The notes: a model not told the origin generated them from the letters alone. Counted from the stretch's first letter, positions 1-5,860 are shown. The stretch: DNA of 14,920 nucleotides from JBEKVE01 sp049514335 (GCA_049514335.1 JBEKVE010000074.1:1-14920), one strand, 5' to 3'. Numbers and translations: made by a program.

Positions 1-581
1 GGCTCGGGCAGCGGCGCCTCGAGCAGGGTCGCCACCGACGCCTCGGCGTCGAACTCGGCGCACGGACCGGACACCACCCCGGCCCGCAGGAAGGCGTGGC
101 TGCGCCTGGCCTCGTCCACCACCTCGTCACCCATGCGGGCGGCGTCGTAGGGGCACAGCAGGGTGAAGTCGCCGGCGGCGTTGAAGGCCACGTTGAGCAG
201 GGCCTCGTGCAGCTGGGACTCCACCAGCTCGGCCGGGGAGCGTCCGGACGAGATCGGCTCCCCCACGCCCCTCACGTGCACCCCCCGGCCGCCCGCACGG
301 TCCACGAAACGCCGCCAGGCGGGGATGATGCGGGCCGGGTTGGCTCCCACCTCGGCCATGTCCGCCATGACGAGACCGGCCACGTCACCTCCGAGCTCCG
401 ACCGCAGGGCGGTGAGCTTTGGCCCCCCCAGCACCACCATCGTCGGCTCCCCGGCCTCGAGCCCGTCCCGAACGAACGCGGCGACTTCGTCCAGGTAGGC
501 GGCGTCGTCCTCGTAGAAGAACGCCTCATGGCGGAACGTGCCTTGGCGGTGCCCGGTGGCCTGGGCAGCGGTGATCGTCAT
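1..581 (-). CDS. MEDS-domain anti-sigma regulatory protein (RsbA-like), partial at left edge
   Basis: The frame starts at an ATG (579-581) and runs off the left edge without a stop, so about 193 N-terminal residues are visible. They match the MEDS sensory domain of actinobacterial RsbA-family regulators. Key segments are HEAFFYEDD (about residues 18-26), a DGLEAGEP stretch followed by MVVL, NPARIIPAWRRF, GEPISSGRSPAELVE, QLHEALLN and LLCPYDAA. In this family the MEDS domain is normally followed by an RsbW-like HATPase domain that binds an anti-sigma antagonist or a sigma factor; that part would lie outside the window. GGGAGG (590-595 on the plus strand as its complement) sits 8 nt upstream of the ATG and supports this start. 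The divergent STAS gene at 1115 fits a partner-switching module. Domain identity is well supported; the C-terminal kinase domain is inferred from family architecture. Confidence 0.85.
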   Translation of the reverse strand, partial: MTITAAQATGHRQGTFRHEAFFYEDDAAYLDEVAAFVRDGLEAGEPTMVVLGGPKLTALRSELGGDVAGLVMADMAEVGANPARIIPAWRRFVDRAGGRGVHVRGVGEPISSGRSPAELVESQLHEALLNVAFNAAGDFTLLCPYDAARMGDEVVDEARRSHAFLRAGVVSGPCAEFDAEASVATLLEAPLPE

Positions 582-630
582 GTGGGTCACCCTCCCGGCC
601 GCACCGAGTTACCCAAGCGTCCCGCGGACG

Positions 631-654
631 GTACCCACTTGGGCGCGAAACAAC
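631..654 (-). promoter_or_regulatory. Candidate SigB/SigF-family promoter of the MEDS gene
   Basis: Read on the minus strand, GTTGTT (649-654), a 12-nt spacer and GGGTAC (631-636) resemble the SigB/SigF-type pattern GTTTaa-N12-14-GGGTAt. A start site near 624 would give a leader of about 43 nt before the ATG at 581. A second GGGTAA lies at about 608-613 without an obvious -35. A regulator of a SigB-like factor being transcribed by that factor would be typical feedback. This rests on pattern match only. Confidence 0.4.
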
Positions 655-689
655 ACGCACCGGGAGTGCAAAACCAGGAGGGCCCTCAT

Positions 690-848
690 ATGGCGGGACC
701 ACAGGGACCCTCGCGCGGCGGTCTCGAGGACGAGAGCCGCGGAGCTCGGCGGTACGCCGCGGCACACCCTGCCCACGCTGGCACTTCACCGCGCCGTGGT
801 CGCGGGGACGGAGTCCGTACCGATCCCCGCGACCCGGCGTGGCGATGA
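690..848 (+). CDS. Possible 52-residue Arg-rich small protein (doubtful)
   Basis: An ATG at 690 is preceded by a perfect AGGAGGG (676-682) at 7-nt spacing, the best Shine-Dalgarno match in the left part of the window. The frame gives a 52-residue, arginine- and glycine-rich peptide beginning MAGPQGPSRGG and ending DPAWR, with no recognisable domain. Against it: about a third of its codons end in A or T, clearly less GC-biased than neighbouring genes, and it overlaps strong inverted repeats. It may be a leader peptide, a real small protein or chance. Confidence 0.2.
   Translation: MAGPQGPSRGGLEDESRGARRYAAAHPAHAGTSPRRGRGDGVRTDPRDPAWR
798..834. repeat. 11-bp perfect inverted repeat between divergent genes
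   Basis: GGTCGCGGGGA (798-808) is the exact reverse complement of TCCCCGCGACC (824-834), with a 15-nt centre that itself contains the palindromic ACGGAGTCCGT. No T-run follows, so a simple intrinsic terminator is not indicated. A protein-binding site or a structured leader is possible. Confidence 0.5.
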
Positions 849-999
849 TTTCCCACGATCGTGCTCGGTCCGCAGTGGGGGCTCACCGAGGGAGAGCACG
901 AAAATGTGGTCCCGTCCGCCTTGACGGCCCCGCCATTATGTGACGCCTCCCGCACTCCGGAAACGGGGGAATCACGCACCGATAAGCACGTGATTTCAC

Positions 1000-1030
1000 C
1001 TGACAAAAACGGAGAAGAACGTCCTACGAT
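1000..1030 (+). promoter_or_regulatory. Weak candidate promoter of the STAS gene
   Basis: CTGACA (1000-1005) and TACGAT (1025-1030) resemble -35 and -10 boxes, but the spacer is 19 nt, longer than ideal. The area is locally AT-rich and ends about 85 nt before the ATG at 1115. No clear GTTT...GGGTA pattern was found on this side. Low-confidence assignment. Confidence 0.22.
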
Positions 1031-1114
1031 CACCGTAACGTTTCCTGCACCGTCGTCGTCTGGACCTGTACCCGTGACGGCGAGTTCTCGCACCGGCAAC
1101 AGAAGGCGGAGGCC

Positions 1115-1480
1115 ATGATCGTCGAGACGGATTTCAGCATTTCCGAACGCATCGAGGACGGTACCGCCGTGCTGTGCATCGGCGGCGAGGCCGACGTCGT
1201 GACAGCCCCGCAGATCCGCGACGCGCTGTTGAGCATCGCCGACTGTGGGGAACCCGTGATCGTCGACCTCTCGTCGCTGTCGTTCATCGACTCCACCGCT
1301 CTGGGCGTGCTCGTCGTCGCTCGCCGGCGTTTCACCGAGGGCGACGGCGAACTGCGTCTCGCCGGCCTGCAACCGCATGTGCGCAAGGTGTTCGACATCA
1401 CGGGCCTGAGCGACGTCTTCCCCATCCATGTCGACACGGTGCAGGCGAAACGGGCGTTGCTCCACGCCGAGGCATCCTGA
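1115..1480 (+). CDS. STAS-domain anti-sigma factor antagonist (RsbV/SpoIIAA family)
   Basis: This 121-residue protein is one complete STAS domain, the usual length for the family. The N-terminal half gives the beta strands (VLCIGGEADVVTAPQIRDAL). The signature segment FIDSTALGVLV follows, with Ser60 in the position of the phosphorylatable serine of SpoIIAA/RsbV. The C-terminal part (LAGLQPHVRKVFDITGL) is the typical helix and strand. In such systems the unphosphorylated antagonist captures an anti-sigma kinase and frees the sigma factor. GGAGG (1108-1112) lies only 2 nt from the ATG, with AAGG at 1103-1106 as a better-spaced alternative. The divergent MEDS regulator at 1-581 is a plausible partner. 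No sigma factor gene is visible, so the target is unknown. Confidence 0.9.
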   Translation: MIVETDFSISERIEDGTAVLCIGGEADVVTAPQIRDALLSIADCGEPVIVDLSSLSFIDSTALGVLVVARRRFTEGDGELRLAGLQPHVRKVFDITGLSDVFPIHVDTVQAKRALLHAEAS

Positions 1481-1517
1481 CGGCCACGACCTGATCCTCG
1501 GGTCCCTCGGCCTGAGA

Positions 1518-1534
1518 GCCGCCGGATCGGCGGC
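1518..1534 (+). terminator. Candidate terminator hairpin after the STAS gene
   Basis: GCCGCCG (1518-1524) and CGGCGGC (1528-1534) form a perfect 7-bp GC stem with a GAT loop, 37 nt after the STAS stop codon. There is no U-tract, so it would be a GC-only terminator at best. Confidence 0.35.
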
Positions 1535-1629
1535 CCGGCCAGGGATCCGTCGGTGCCCTAGCCAGGACACCGTCGCGGGCGTATCCTCGAGGCGATCCCT
1601 GCAACCCGTGTGCGCCGACGGGGGGTGCC

Positions 1630-2949
1630 ATGGCGGAGCGTCACAAAGAAGTCGTCGGACTGCGGGCCCCAGGCCCCCACTACGAGTTCTGGCTCGATGA
1701 CACCGGACTCGATGCGTTCGAAGTCCCGGTCCGCAGTGGCACCGGGATGGGCCGTGCCGGTGCGGGTGCCGGCGAGAGCGATGGCACTTCCCGCCCGCGT
1801 GGCCCACGACGCCGGGTCATGGTGAGCGCAGTGGCCGTCGCCTGCGTGGTGGCCGTCGCGGTCCCGTTGGCCGTCGTCCTCTCCCCTGCCCGCTCGCACC
1901 CGATGGCGGGCGGGATCGCACGCCAGAAGGTGCTCGCCGCCCTCAACACCACCATCGGCGCCGGAAACTTCGACGCCGTCTACGCCGAGCAGCCACCGTC
2001 CGATGCGGCGGGGAGCAGCGGGGGCGCCGCGGTCGGAGGACAGGGTGTGATCGACGTGGACCCGCTGGCCATGGAGGTCACCTCCACCGGAGCCGAGTTG
2101 GGCGGCGTCACCGTGCGGGTGGACGGCACGAGCGTGTGGGAAGGTGCGCCCGCGGGTCTTTCCGCCGGCGAAGGCAGCCCCGGCACCCCCCTTGCCTCCT
2201 TCGCAACCCTGGTGGAGGGCACCCTCGGTCCCCGGCAAGGCGCGCTGAGCATGATGGACCTGGCCAGTCCGACCGGCTACCTCCAGCTGGACCAGAACGC
2301 CGTCACCAACGCCGATGAGATCGGCACGGGCACCGTGGACGGCTCCGCGGTGACCGAGTACGACGTGGACCTCTCGCCCGCCCAACAGGCGAACCCGCCC
2401 GGTGCCACCGGTGCCGAGACGACGGCCATCGAGGACGCCCTGGGCGTGCTGGCGGCGCAGGGCTACACGGGGAGCACGGTGACGATCGCCGTCGACGGTG
2501 CGGGGTTCATCCGCCAGACCGTCACGGTCGCCAACTTCTCCGACGGCGCCACCCAGACGACGCAGCTCACGCTGTCGGACTTCGGGTGTGCGGGCACGGT
2601 CCTCGTACCAGGCCAGACGGGCGCCACCACGTCCACGGCCGGCTGCGTGTCACCCGACCCCTCGGCGGTGTCGAACCTCGGCACCTCCCCGAGCGGGAGC
2701 CCCATCACGATCCTGCCGTCGTCGACCACGTTCACACCCGATGGCACCGCCACCGCATCGAGCGGCGAGGTGACGGCCACGACCGCACCAAGCACGTACT
2801 CGGGTGGAGCGGCCACTGACCAGTCGGACGGTGTGTCGCAGAGCCCGGACCTGTCCGCGGGGCCGGCCGTGTCGGGCAACACCGGGTCAGGCGGCGATCT
2901 CAATGCCACCGGCGGCGTCGGCGCGACCGCCATCCCCCACGCACCCTGA
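1630..2949 (+). CDS. Single-pass membrane protein with LppX/LprG-like extracellular domain
   Basis: This 439-residue protein has a hydrophilic N-terminal region (1-62) ending in RPRGPRRR, one hydrophobic helix (about 63-84, VMVSAVAVACVVAVAVPLAV), and a long extracellular part. Residues of about 95-330 resemble the LppX/LprAFG lipid-carrier fold: an early helix (ARQKVLAALNTTI), a central segment GYLQLDQNAVTNADEIGTGT, TEYDVDLSP, VTIAVDGAGFIRQTVTV, and a closing LTLSDFG. In known members this half-barrel binds lipid or glycolipid at the outer membrane face. Unlike mycobacterial homologues it has no lipobox cysteine and appears to be anchored by the helix. The last ~100 residues are low-complexity Ser/Thr/Gly-rich. 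The only ribosome-binding signal is a G-run just upstream. Topology is clear; the LppX relationship is by pattern and moderate in certainty. Confidence 0.65.
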   Translation: MAERHKEVVGLRAPGPHYEFWLDDTGLDAFEVPVRSGTGMGRAGAGAGESDGTSRPRGPRRRVMVSAVAVACVVAVAVPLAVVLSPARSHPMAGGIARQKVLAALNTTIGAGNFDAVYAEQPPSDAAGSSGGAAVGGQGVIDVDPLAMEVTSTGAELGGVTVRVDGTSVWEGAPAGLSAGEGSPGTPLASFATLVEGTLGPRQGALSMMDLASPTGYLQLDQNAVTNADEIGTGTVDGSAVTEYDVDLSPAQQANPPGATGAETTAIEDALGVLAAQGYTGSTVTIAVDGAGFIRQTVTVANFSDGATQTTQLTLSDFGCAGTVLVPGQTGATTSTAGCVSPDPSAVSNLGTSPSGSPITILPSSTTFTPDGTATASSGEVTATTAPSTYSGGAATDQSDGVSQSPDLSAGPAVSGNTGSGGDLNATGGVGATAIPHAP

Positions 2950-2981
2950 CATCGGCACCCACGGCCCCCGCGTCCGCTCAT

Positions 2982-3000
2982 GGCGTGACACCCGCACGCC
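2982..3000 (+). terminator. Candidate terminator hairpin after the membrane protein gene
   Basis: GGCGTG (2982-2987) pairs with CACGCC (2995-3000) across a 7-nt loop, 33 nt after the stop. An overlapping near-palindrome CGCCGTGACGGCG spans 2997-3009. No T-run follows. Confidence 0.3.
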
Positions 3001-3168
3001 GTGACGGCGAGGCGAATGTGACAGGGACGGAATGGGCGTGGGCGGCGACGGGAACGACGCCTAGGGTGGCGCGATGACCGGTTCCAGGAACGCATCCCCG
3101 GGAACACTTCGGACCGGCCCATCGAGTGCGGATCGCTCACAACCCCCATCGCCGAGCAAGGGATCGAC

Positions 3169-3675
3169 ATGACCGGTGCACAGCTGCTCTCCGACGCCTT
3201 TGAGCGCATCCGCGAAGGCGTTGACGACGTGGTTGACGGTCTGAGCCCCGACGACCTCGCGTTCCGGCCCGACGACGAGGCCAACTCCATCGCCTGGTTG
3301 ATCTGGCACCTGACCCGCGTGCAGGACGACCACGTGGCCGCGGCGTCCGGCGGTGAGCAGACCTGGACCGAGGATGGGTGGTCCGACCGCTTCGCCCTCC
3401 CGCTCGAGGTCGCCGACACCGGCTACGGGCACGACCCCGACCAGGTCGGCCTGGTCACTGCCACCGCCGAGCTCCTCCGGGGCTACCACGACGCCGTGTG
3501 CCAGGCGACACGGCGCTTCCTGACGGGCGTCACCGATGCCGACTGCGAGCGCGTCGTGGACGAGCGCTGGGACCCACCCGTCACCATGGGGGTGCGGCTC
3601 GTCAGCGTCATTGCCGACGATCTGCAGCACGTAGGGCAGGCCGCCTACCTGCGCGGCCTCATCGAACGCCGCTAG
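3169..3675 (+). CDS. DinB/DUF664-family protein (putative mycothiol-dependent)
   Basis: This 168-residue protein matches the actinobacterial DinB/DUF664 four-helix family, whose relatives include thiol-dependent S-transferases and mycothiol-dependent maleylpyruvate isomerase. Visible motifs are GLSPDDLAFRPD, the first metal-ligand region ANSIAWLIWHLTR with His47, the VQDDH segment, WDPPVTMGVRLVSVI and the C-terminal DLQHVGQAAYLRG with His154. The usual HxxxH is DxxxH here (Asp150, His154), so an Asp may complete the metal site. AAGGGA (3158-3163) lies 5 nt before the ATG and supports this start. The substrate is not predictable. It stands alone and converges with the surface protein gene, ending 16 nt from that gene's stop. 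Confidence 0.85.
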   Translation: MTGAQLLSDAFERIREGVDDVVDGLSPDDLAFRPDDEANSIAWLIWHLTRVQDDHVAAASGGEQTWTEDGWSDRFALPLEVADTGYGHDPDQVGLVTATAELLRGYHDAVCQATRRFLTGVTDADCERVVDERWDPPVTMGVRLVSVIADDLQHVGQAAYLRGLIERR

Positions 3676-3678
3676 AAA

Positions 3679-3705
3679 GCGGCGATCCGGCTCAGGCCGG
3701 GCCGC
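3679..3705. terminator. Hairpin between convergent genes
   Basis: GCGGC (3679-3683) pairs with GCCGC (3701-3705), and inside it CCGG (3687-3690) pairs with CCGG (3697-3700). Together they form a GC-rich hairpin with a 3-nt bulge. It starts 3 nt after the DinB stop and overlaps the last codons of the convergent gene, so it could end transcription from either side. There is no U-tract. Confidence 0.35.
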
Positions 3706-5077
3706 TACCGCCCGGGTCCCACCCCTCGAGCCAGAGCCCCTGCGGGGCGGCGGGTGCCACCGGTGCCGCGGGCGCAGCCGGCATGACCGTGGTGGCCGGT
3801 GCCACTGGTGCAGCCGGCATGATCGGGGCAGCCGGTGCAACGGGGGCCACCGGCATCACCGGCGCCGTGGGTGCGGGCGCGACGCTTCGTCCGGCCACCG
3901 GTCCGGCCAACCGGGCGTCGCCGCGGGGGACTCCCCGCCAAGACGAACTCCCCGCCCGCCATGCGCCCCCGTCGGTCAAGGGGTTGTGGGTGCCGAGGTC
4001 CGGGTTGGCCGTGGTCCACGCTGTGCGATCGGAGGACGCGTGCGCGGTGCCCACCGCCGGGATCGCTGGCGCCATCGCCGTACCCTGCGCCGACCCGAAC
4101 AGATGGCGCTGTGCGTCGCCCCCGGACGCTCCGGCCGCGGCCGGCACGGGGCGAAGGTGGAACAGTCGACGCAGGAGGTTGCGGGGACGATCGACGAGGG
4201 CCAGGGTCACCGCTCCCAGATACAGGGCGATGAAGCCGATGAGGGCCACGATCCACAGATCAGGTCCCGGTCCGGTGCTGGCCAACGGGGTGTTCGAGGT
4301 CGAGGACGACGATGACGTGGCCGGCGCCTGCGTGGTGCCCGTCGTCCCCGCCGTGGTGGTGGCGGTCGTCACAGCCGGCCTGGTGGTCGTGGTGGTGGCA
4401 GCCGGCTTCGTGGTCGTCGTGGTGGCAGCCGGAGGCGCGGTGGTGGTCGAGCCCGGGGGCGACTCACCGGAGAACAGGATGGTGGTGTTGACGCTCTGGT
4501 CGCCCCCCGCATCGCCGTACGACAGTTGGCAGACATCGCCGATCGCCTGCTGTGCCGCCGTGGGCGGACACGGGTACAGGGCCGCGTCGGCAGCCGCGCT
4601 GTTCCCGTTGCTGTCGGTGGGGCAGGTGGTGATGACCCCCCCGGTCCCGCACGGCGGACCGACCGTCCCTTGGAAGACGGAGAAGGAACCACCGAGCACA
4701 CCCGAGGACGACGTCGAGACAAGGTGGGCGTACCCGACCAGGTTGCAGCTCACCGACACCTTGCTGCCCACGGGTGCGGGCAGGTTCACAGTGGGCTGGT
4801 TGGGGTCGTCGTTGCACTCGAGGACGTTGCCGATCGACGAATCCAGGTACCCCGTGCCCGAGACCTGCACGGTCTGGCCCCCGGTCAACCCGGTGGAGGG
4901 CGTGACGGTGAGCGGCAGGTTGCTGCCACCGGCGGCGTAGGCCGATCCCATGGGGATGGCGAGCACCGTCCCCAGCAGGGCGATCCCCGCCAGCACCGGA
5001 GTCCACCGCCCCGCGCGCCGACGCGGGCCGCGGGATTCAGAAGGGTTCGGGACTCTGAGGCTCCGAGCAGGTTGCAT
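3692..5077 (-). CDS. Secreted/membrane surface protein with LASTG motif, Thr-rich stalk and Pro/Ala/Met-rich tail
   Basis: From the ATG at 5077 the protein has 461 residues. An Arg-rich n-region and hydrophobic core (about 27-42) end at a SAYA cleavage site near residue 48. The exported region (49-205) starts like Ig-like/neocarzinostatin-type domains (LTVTPSTGLTGGQTVQVSG) and has six cysteines. A Thr/Pro stalk (about 208-258) follows, then LASTG (265-269), a membrane helix (about 274-295) and an RPRNLLRRLFHLR stop-transfer segment. LAXTG is the motif of actinobacterial class E sortases, but a sorting signal should be C-terminal. Here a 152-residue cytoplasmic tail follows, with APVMPVAPVAPA-like repeats and an end containing WLEGWDPG. 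GGGGGGTGG (5085-5093) supports this start; the in-frame ATG at 5095 has no ribosome-binding site. Function is unknown. Confidence 0.75.
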   Translation of the reverse strand: MQPARSLRVPNPSESRGPRRRAGRWTPVLAGIALLGTVLAIPMGSAYAAGGSNLPLTVTPSTGLTGGQTVQVSGTGYLDSSIGNVLECNDDPNQPTVNLPAPVGSKVSVSCNLVGYAHLVSTSSSGVLGGSFSVFQGTVGPPCGTGGVITTCPTDSNGNSAAADAALYPCPPTAAQQAIGDVCQLSYGDAGGDQSVNTTILFSGESPPGSTTTAPPAATTTTTKPAATTTTTRPAVTTATTTAGTTGTTQAPATSSSSSTSNTPLASTGPGPDLWIVALIGFIALYLGAVTLALVDRPRNLLRRLFHLRPVPAAAGASGGDAQRHLFGSAQGTAMAPAIPAVGTAHASSDRTAWTTANPDLGTHNPLTDGGAWRAGSSSWRGVPRGDARLAGPVAGRSVAPAPTAPVMPVAPVAPAAPIMPAAPVAPATTVMPAAPAAPVAPAAPQGLWLEGWDPGGSGPA

Positions 5078-5084
5078 CGACACA

Positions 5085-5093
5085 CCACCCCCC
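5085..5093 (-). promoter_or_regulatory. Ribosome-binding site deciding the surface-protein start
   Basis: On the minus strand GGGGGGTGG lies 7 nt before the ATG at 5077. The alternative in-frame ATG at 5095 overlaps this element and is preceded by a sequence without purine-rich character, so 5077 is preferred. Confidence 0.45.
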
Positions 5094-5138
5094 ATTGGCT
5101 GGTCAGGACGACGGTACCGGACGGGCGTCGTATTCGCA

Positions 5139-5301
5139 TCGTCACTTTTGGGGAGTCGTCACGAAAAGTGGCGGCGGGTCACACCCTTACACGGCAATTC
5201 GAGACGCCAGTGGTGATTACGCACCCCGGGGTCGTCAGGATTGACGACGCGACCTCGGGACATTGTGGGATCCGAGCAGGTGGAGTCGTCAGGATTGACG
5301 A
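5139..5301. promoter_or_regulatory. Cluster of six TCGTCA/TGACGA half-sites upstream of the surface-protein gene
   Basis: TCGTCA occurs at 5139-5144, 5156-5161, 5232-5237 and 5286-5291; its complement TGACGA occurs at 5242-5247 and 5296-5301. The last four form two palindromes with a 4-nt centre (GGAT). The first two are direct repeats 17 nt apart, close to the start of the minus-strand gene. A 7-bp inverted repeat CACTTTT/AAAAGTG (5143-5149, 5164-5170) overlaps them. The arrangement suggests an operator array for a dimeric regulator acting on the gene at 3692-5077. The regulator is unknown. Confidence 0.5.
5231..5301. repeat. 17-bp direct repeat, each copy palindromic
   Basis: GTCGTCAGGATTGACGA is present exactly at 5231-5247 and 5285-5301, 54 bp apart. 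The first copy extends to an 18-bp site with 7-bp arms (GTCGTCA/TGACGAC); the second has 6-bp arms because the outer base is changed. Confidence 0.75.
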
Positions 5302-5352
5302 TGGTTCAGGTCCGTGCGGGCGGCAGGCGACCCCTCGTACGGGACCTCGCAG

Positions 5353-5376
5353 ACGGGCGCTTTCGACTCGCCCCGT
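5353..5376 (-). terminator. Candidate terminator after the KSI-like gene
   Basis: ACGGGCG (5353-5359) pairs with CGCCCCGT (5369-5376) with one bulged base and a 9-nt loop, 5 nt beyond the stop of the minus-strand KSI-like gene. No U-tract. Confidence 0.3.
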
Positions 5377-5381
5377 GGACG

Positions 5382-5780
5382 TCAGGCGGGGCCGAAGGCG
5401 AGCTTGTCCTGCTCCCAGAACGATCGCAGGGAAGCCAGCTTCCCCTCGCCGTTGACCTTGTAGATGTTGCAGATCTGCACCGTCGCCACCTGGTTGCCGG
5501 GAAGGGTGATGCGCAGCTCCCCGATGTTCGCCACCTCGTCGCCGCACTCGATCGACTGCCGGATGGTGAACTTCAGGCTCTCGCTCTGCGAGATGACGTT
5601 GTCGTAGAAGGCGGTGATGGCCTCCTTGCCCCGCTGGCCCTTGCCCTCGGGGTCGAACATGGAGGAACCCACGGGGTCCTCGACGACGGCGTCGTCGGCG
5701 AACAGGGCCAACCAGCCATCACGGTCCTTGGCCTCGGTGGTCACCATGGACCGCTTCGACATGTCGAGTGCGCTCCCCAT
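5382..5780 (-). CDS. Ketosteroid-isomerase-like protein (SnoaL/NTF2 fold)
   Basis: This 132-residue protein has the size and pattern of delta-5-3-ketosteroid isomerases. DGWLALFADDAVVEDPVGS (21-39) is very close to the corresponding segment of Comamonas isomerase, as I recall that sequence, and Asp35 falls on its catalytic base Asp38. The G-KEAITAFYDNVI helix and YKVNGEGKLASLRSFWE strand also fit. By hand alignment the catalytic Tyr14 is Ser11 and Asp99 is Asn105, so true isomerase activity is uncertain. It is probably last in an operon with the SDR and the LLM oxidoreductase, suggesting a job on a steroid-like substrate. AAAGGA (5787-5792) is 6 nt before the ATG at 5780; the frame is open up to another ATG at 5840, but that extension is repetitive and lacks such a site. 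Confidence 0.8.
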   Translation of the reverse strand: MGSALDMSKRSMVTTEAKDRDGWLALFADDAVVEDPVGSSMFDPEGKGQRGKEAITAFYDNVISQSESLKFTIRQSIECGDEVANIGELRITLPGNQVATVQICNIYKVNGEGKLASLRSFWEQDKLAFGPA

Positions 5781-5786
5781 CGGAGG

Positions 5787-5792
5787 TCCTTT
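5787..5792 (-). promoter_or_regulatory. Ribosome-binding site deciding the KSI-like start
   Basis: AAAGGA on the minus strand, 6 nt before the ATG at 5780. It selects this start over in-frame ATGs at 5795 and 5840. Confidence 0.55.
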
Positions 5793-5800
5793 CATCCGCG

Positions 5801-5860
5801 TCCTGTGCACATACATCCTGTGCACCTGTGTCCGGCGCATATGTGTCCTGTGGCACCCAA
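5801..5860. repeat. Four tandem degenerate 15-bp repeats
   Basis: Units begin at 5801, 5816, 5831 and 5846: TCCTGTGCAC, TCCTGTGCAC, TCCGGCGCAT and TCCTGTGGCAC followed by variable bases. The first two cores are identical, and TGTGCACA at 5804-5811 is palindromic. They lie in the 122-bp gap between the LLM oxidoreductase stop and the KSI-like start. Read as protein they would give a 5-residue repeat (VHRMY, VHRTR), but this part is probably untranslated. Confidence 0.55.

Larger units (their letters stand above)
582..1114. other. 533-bp divergent intergenic region with inverted repeats
   Basis: This region separates the MEDS gene from the STAS gene and holds no convincing long gene. It contains an imperfect 9-bp hairpin with AGGA loop and one bulge (718-740), a 5-bp hairpin (747-759), an 11-bp perfect inverted repeat (798-834), a 6-bp arm pair CCCAAG/CTTGGG (612-617 and 638-643), the candidate promoter on the minus strand and one weak small reading frame (690-848). 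From about 930 to 1060 the base composition becomes noticeably more AT-rich, as expected for the promoter of the STAS gene. Confidence 0.6.

Noticed and set aside
96..848. 250-codon plus-strand frame at the left end
   Set aside because: Its first two thirds are antisense to the MEDS domain; only the last 52 codons, which have their own Shine-Dalgarno, were kept as a doubtful small frame.
686..1807. 373-codon minus-strand frame across the STAS gene
   Set aside because: It overlaps a well-supported STAS domain on the other strand and shows no domain of its own.
4260..4480. GTGGTGGT-rich run as a possible microsatellite or phase-variable tract
   Set aside because: It is the coding sequence of the Thr-rich stalk (ACC/ACG codons) and is not a perfect repeat long enough to suggest slippage.
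3378..4940. Long plus-strand open frame with a collagen-like run (GAAGATGAAGAAG)
   Set aside because: It is the antisense shadow of the Pro/Ala-rich tail of the minus-strand surface protein and overlaps the DinB gene; the true strand has a signal peptide, coherent domains and a ribosome-binding site.
5241..5300. TTGACG sequences as plus-strand -35 boxes
   Set aside because: No -10 match lies at a suitable distance and no plus-strand gene follows; the sequences are better explained as half of the TCGTCA-N4-TGACGA palindromes.
5382..5840. Longer 152-residue form of the KSI-like protein
   Set aside because: The extra 20 residues come from the 15-bp repeats and have no ribosome-binding site, whereas AAAGGA precedes the ATG at 5780.
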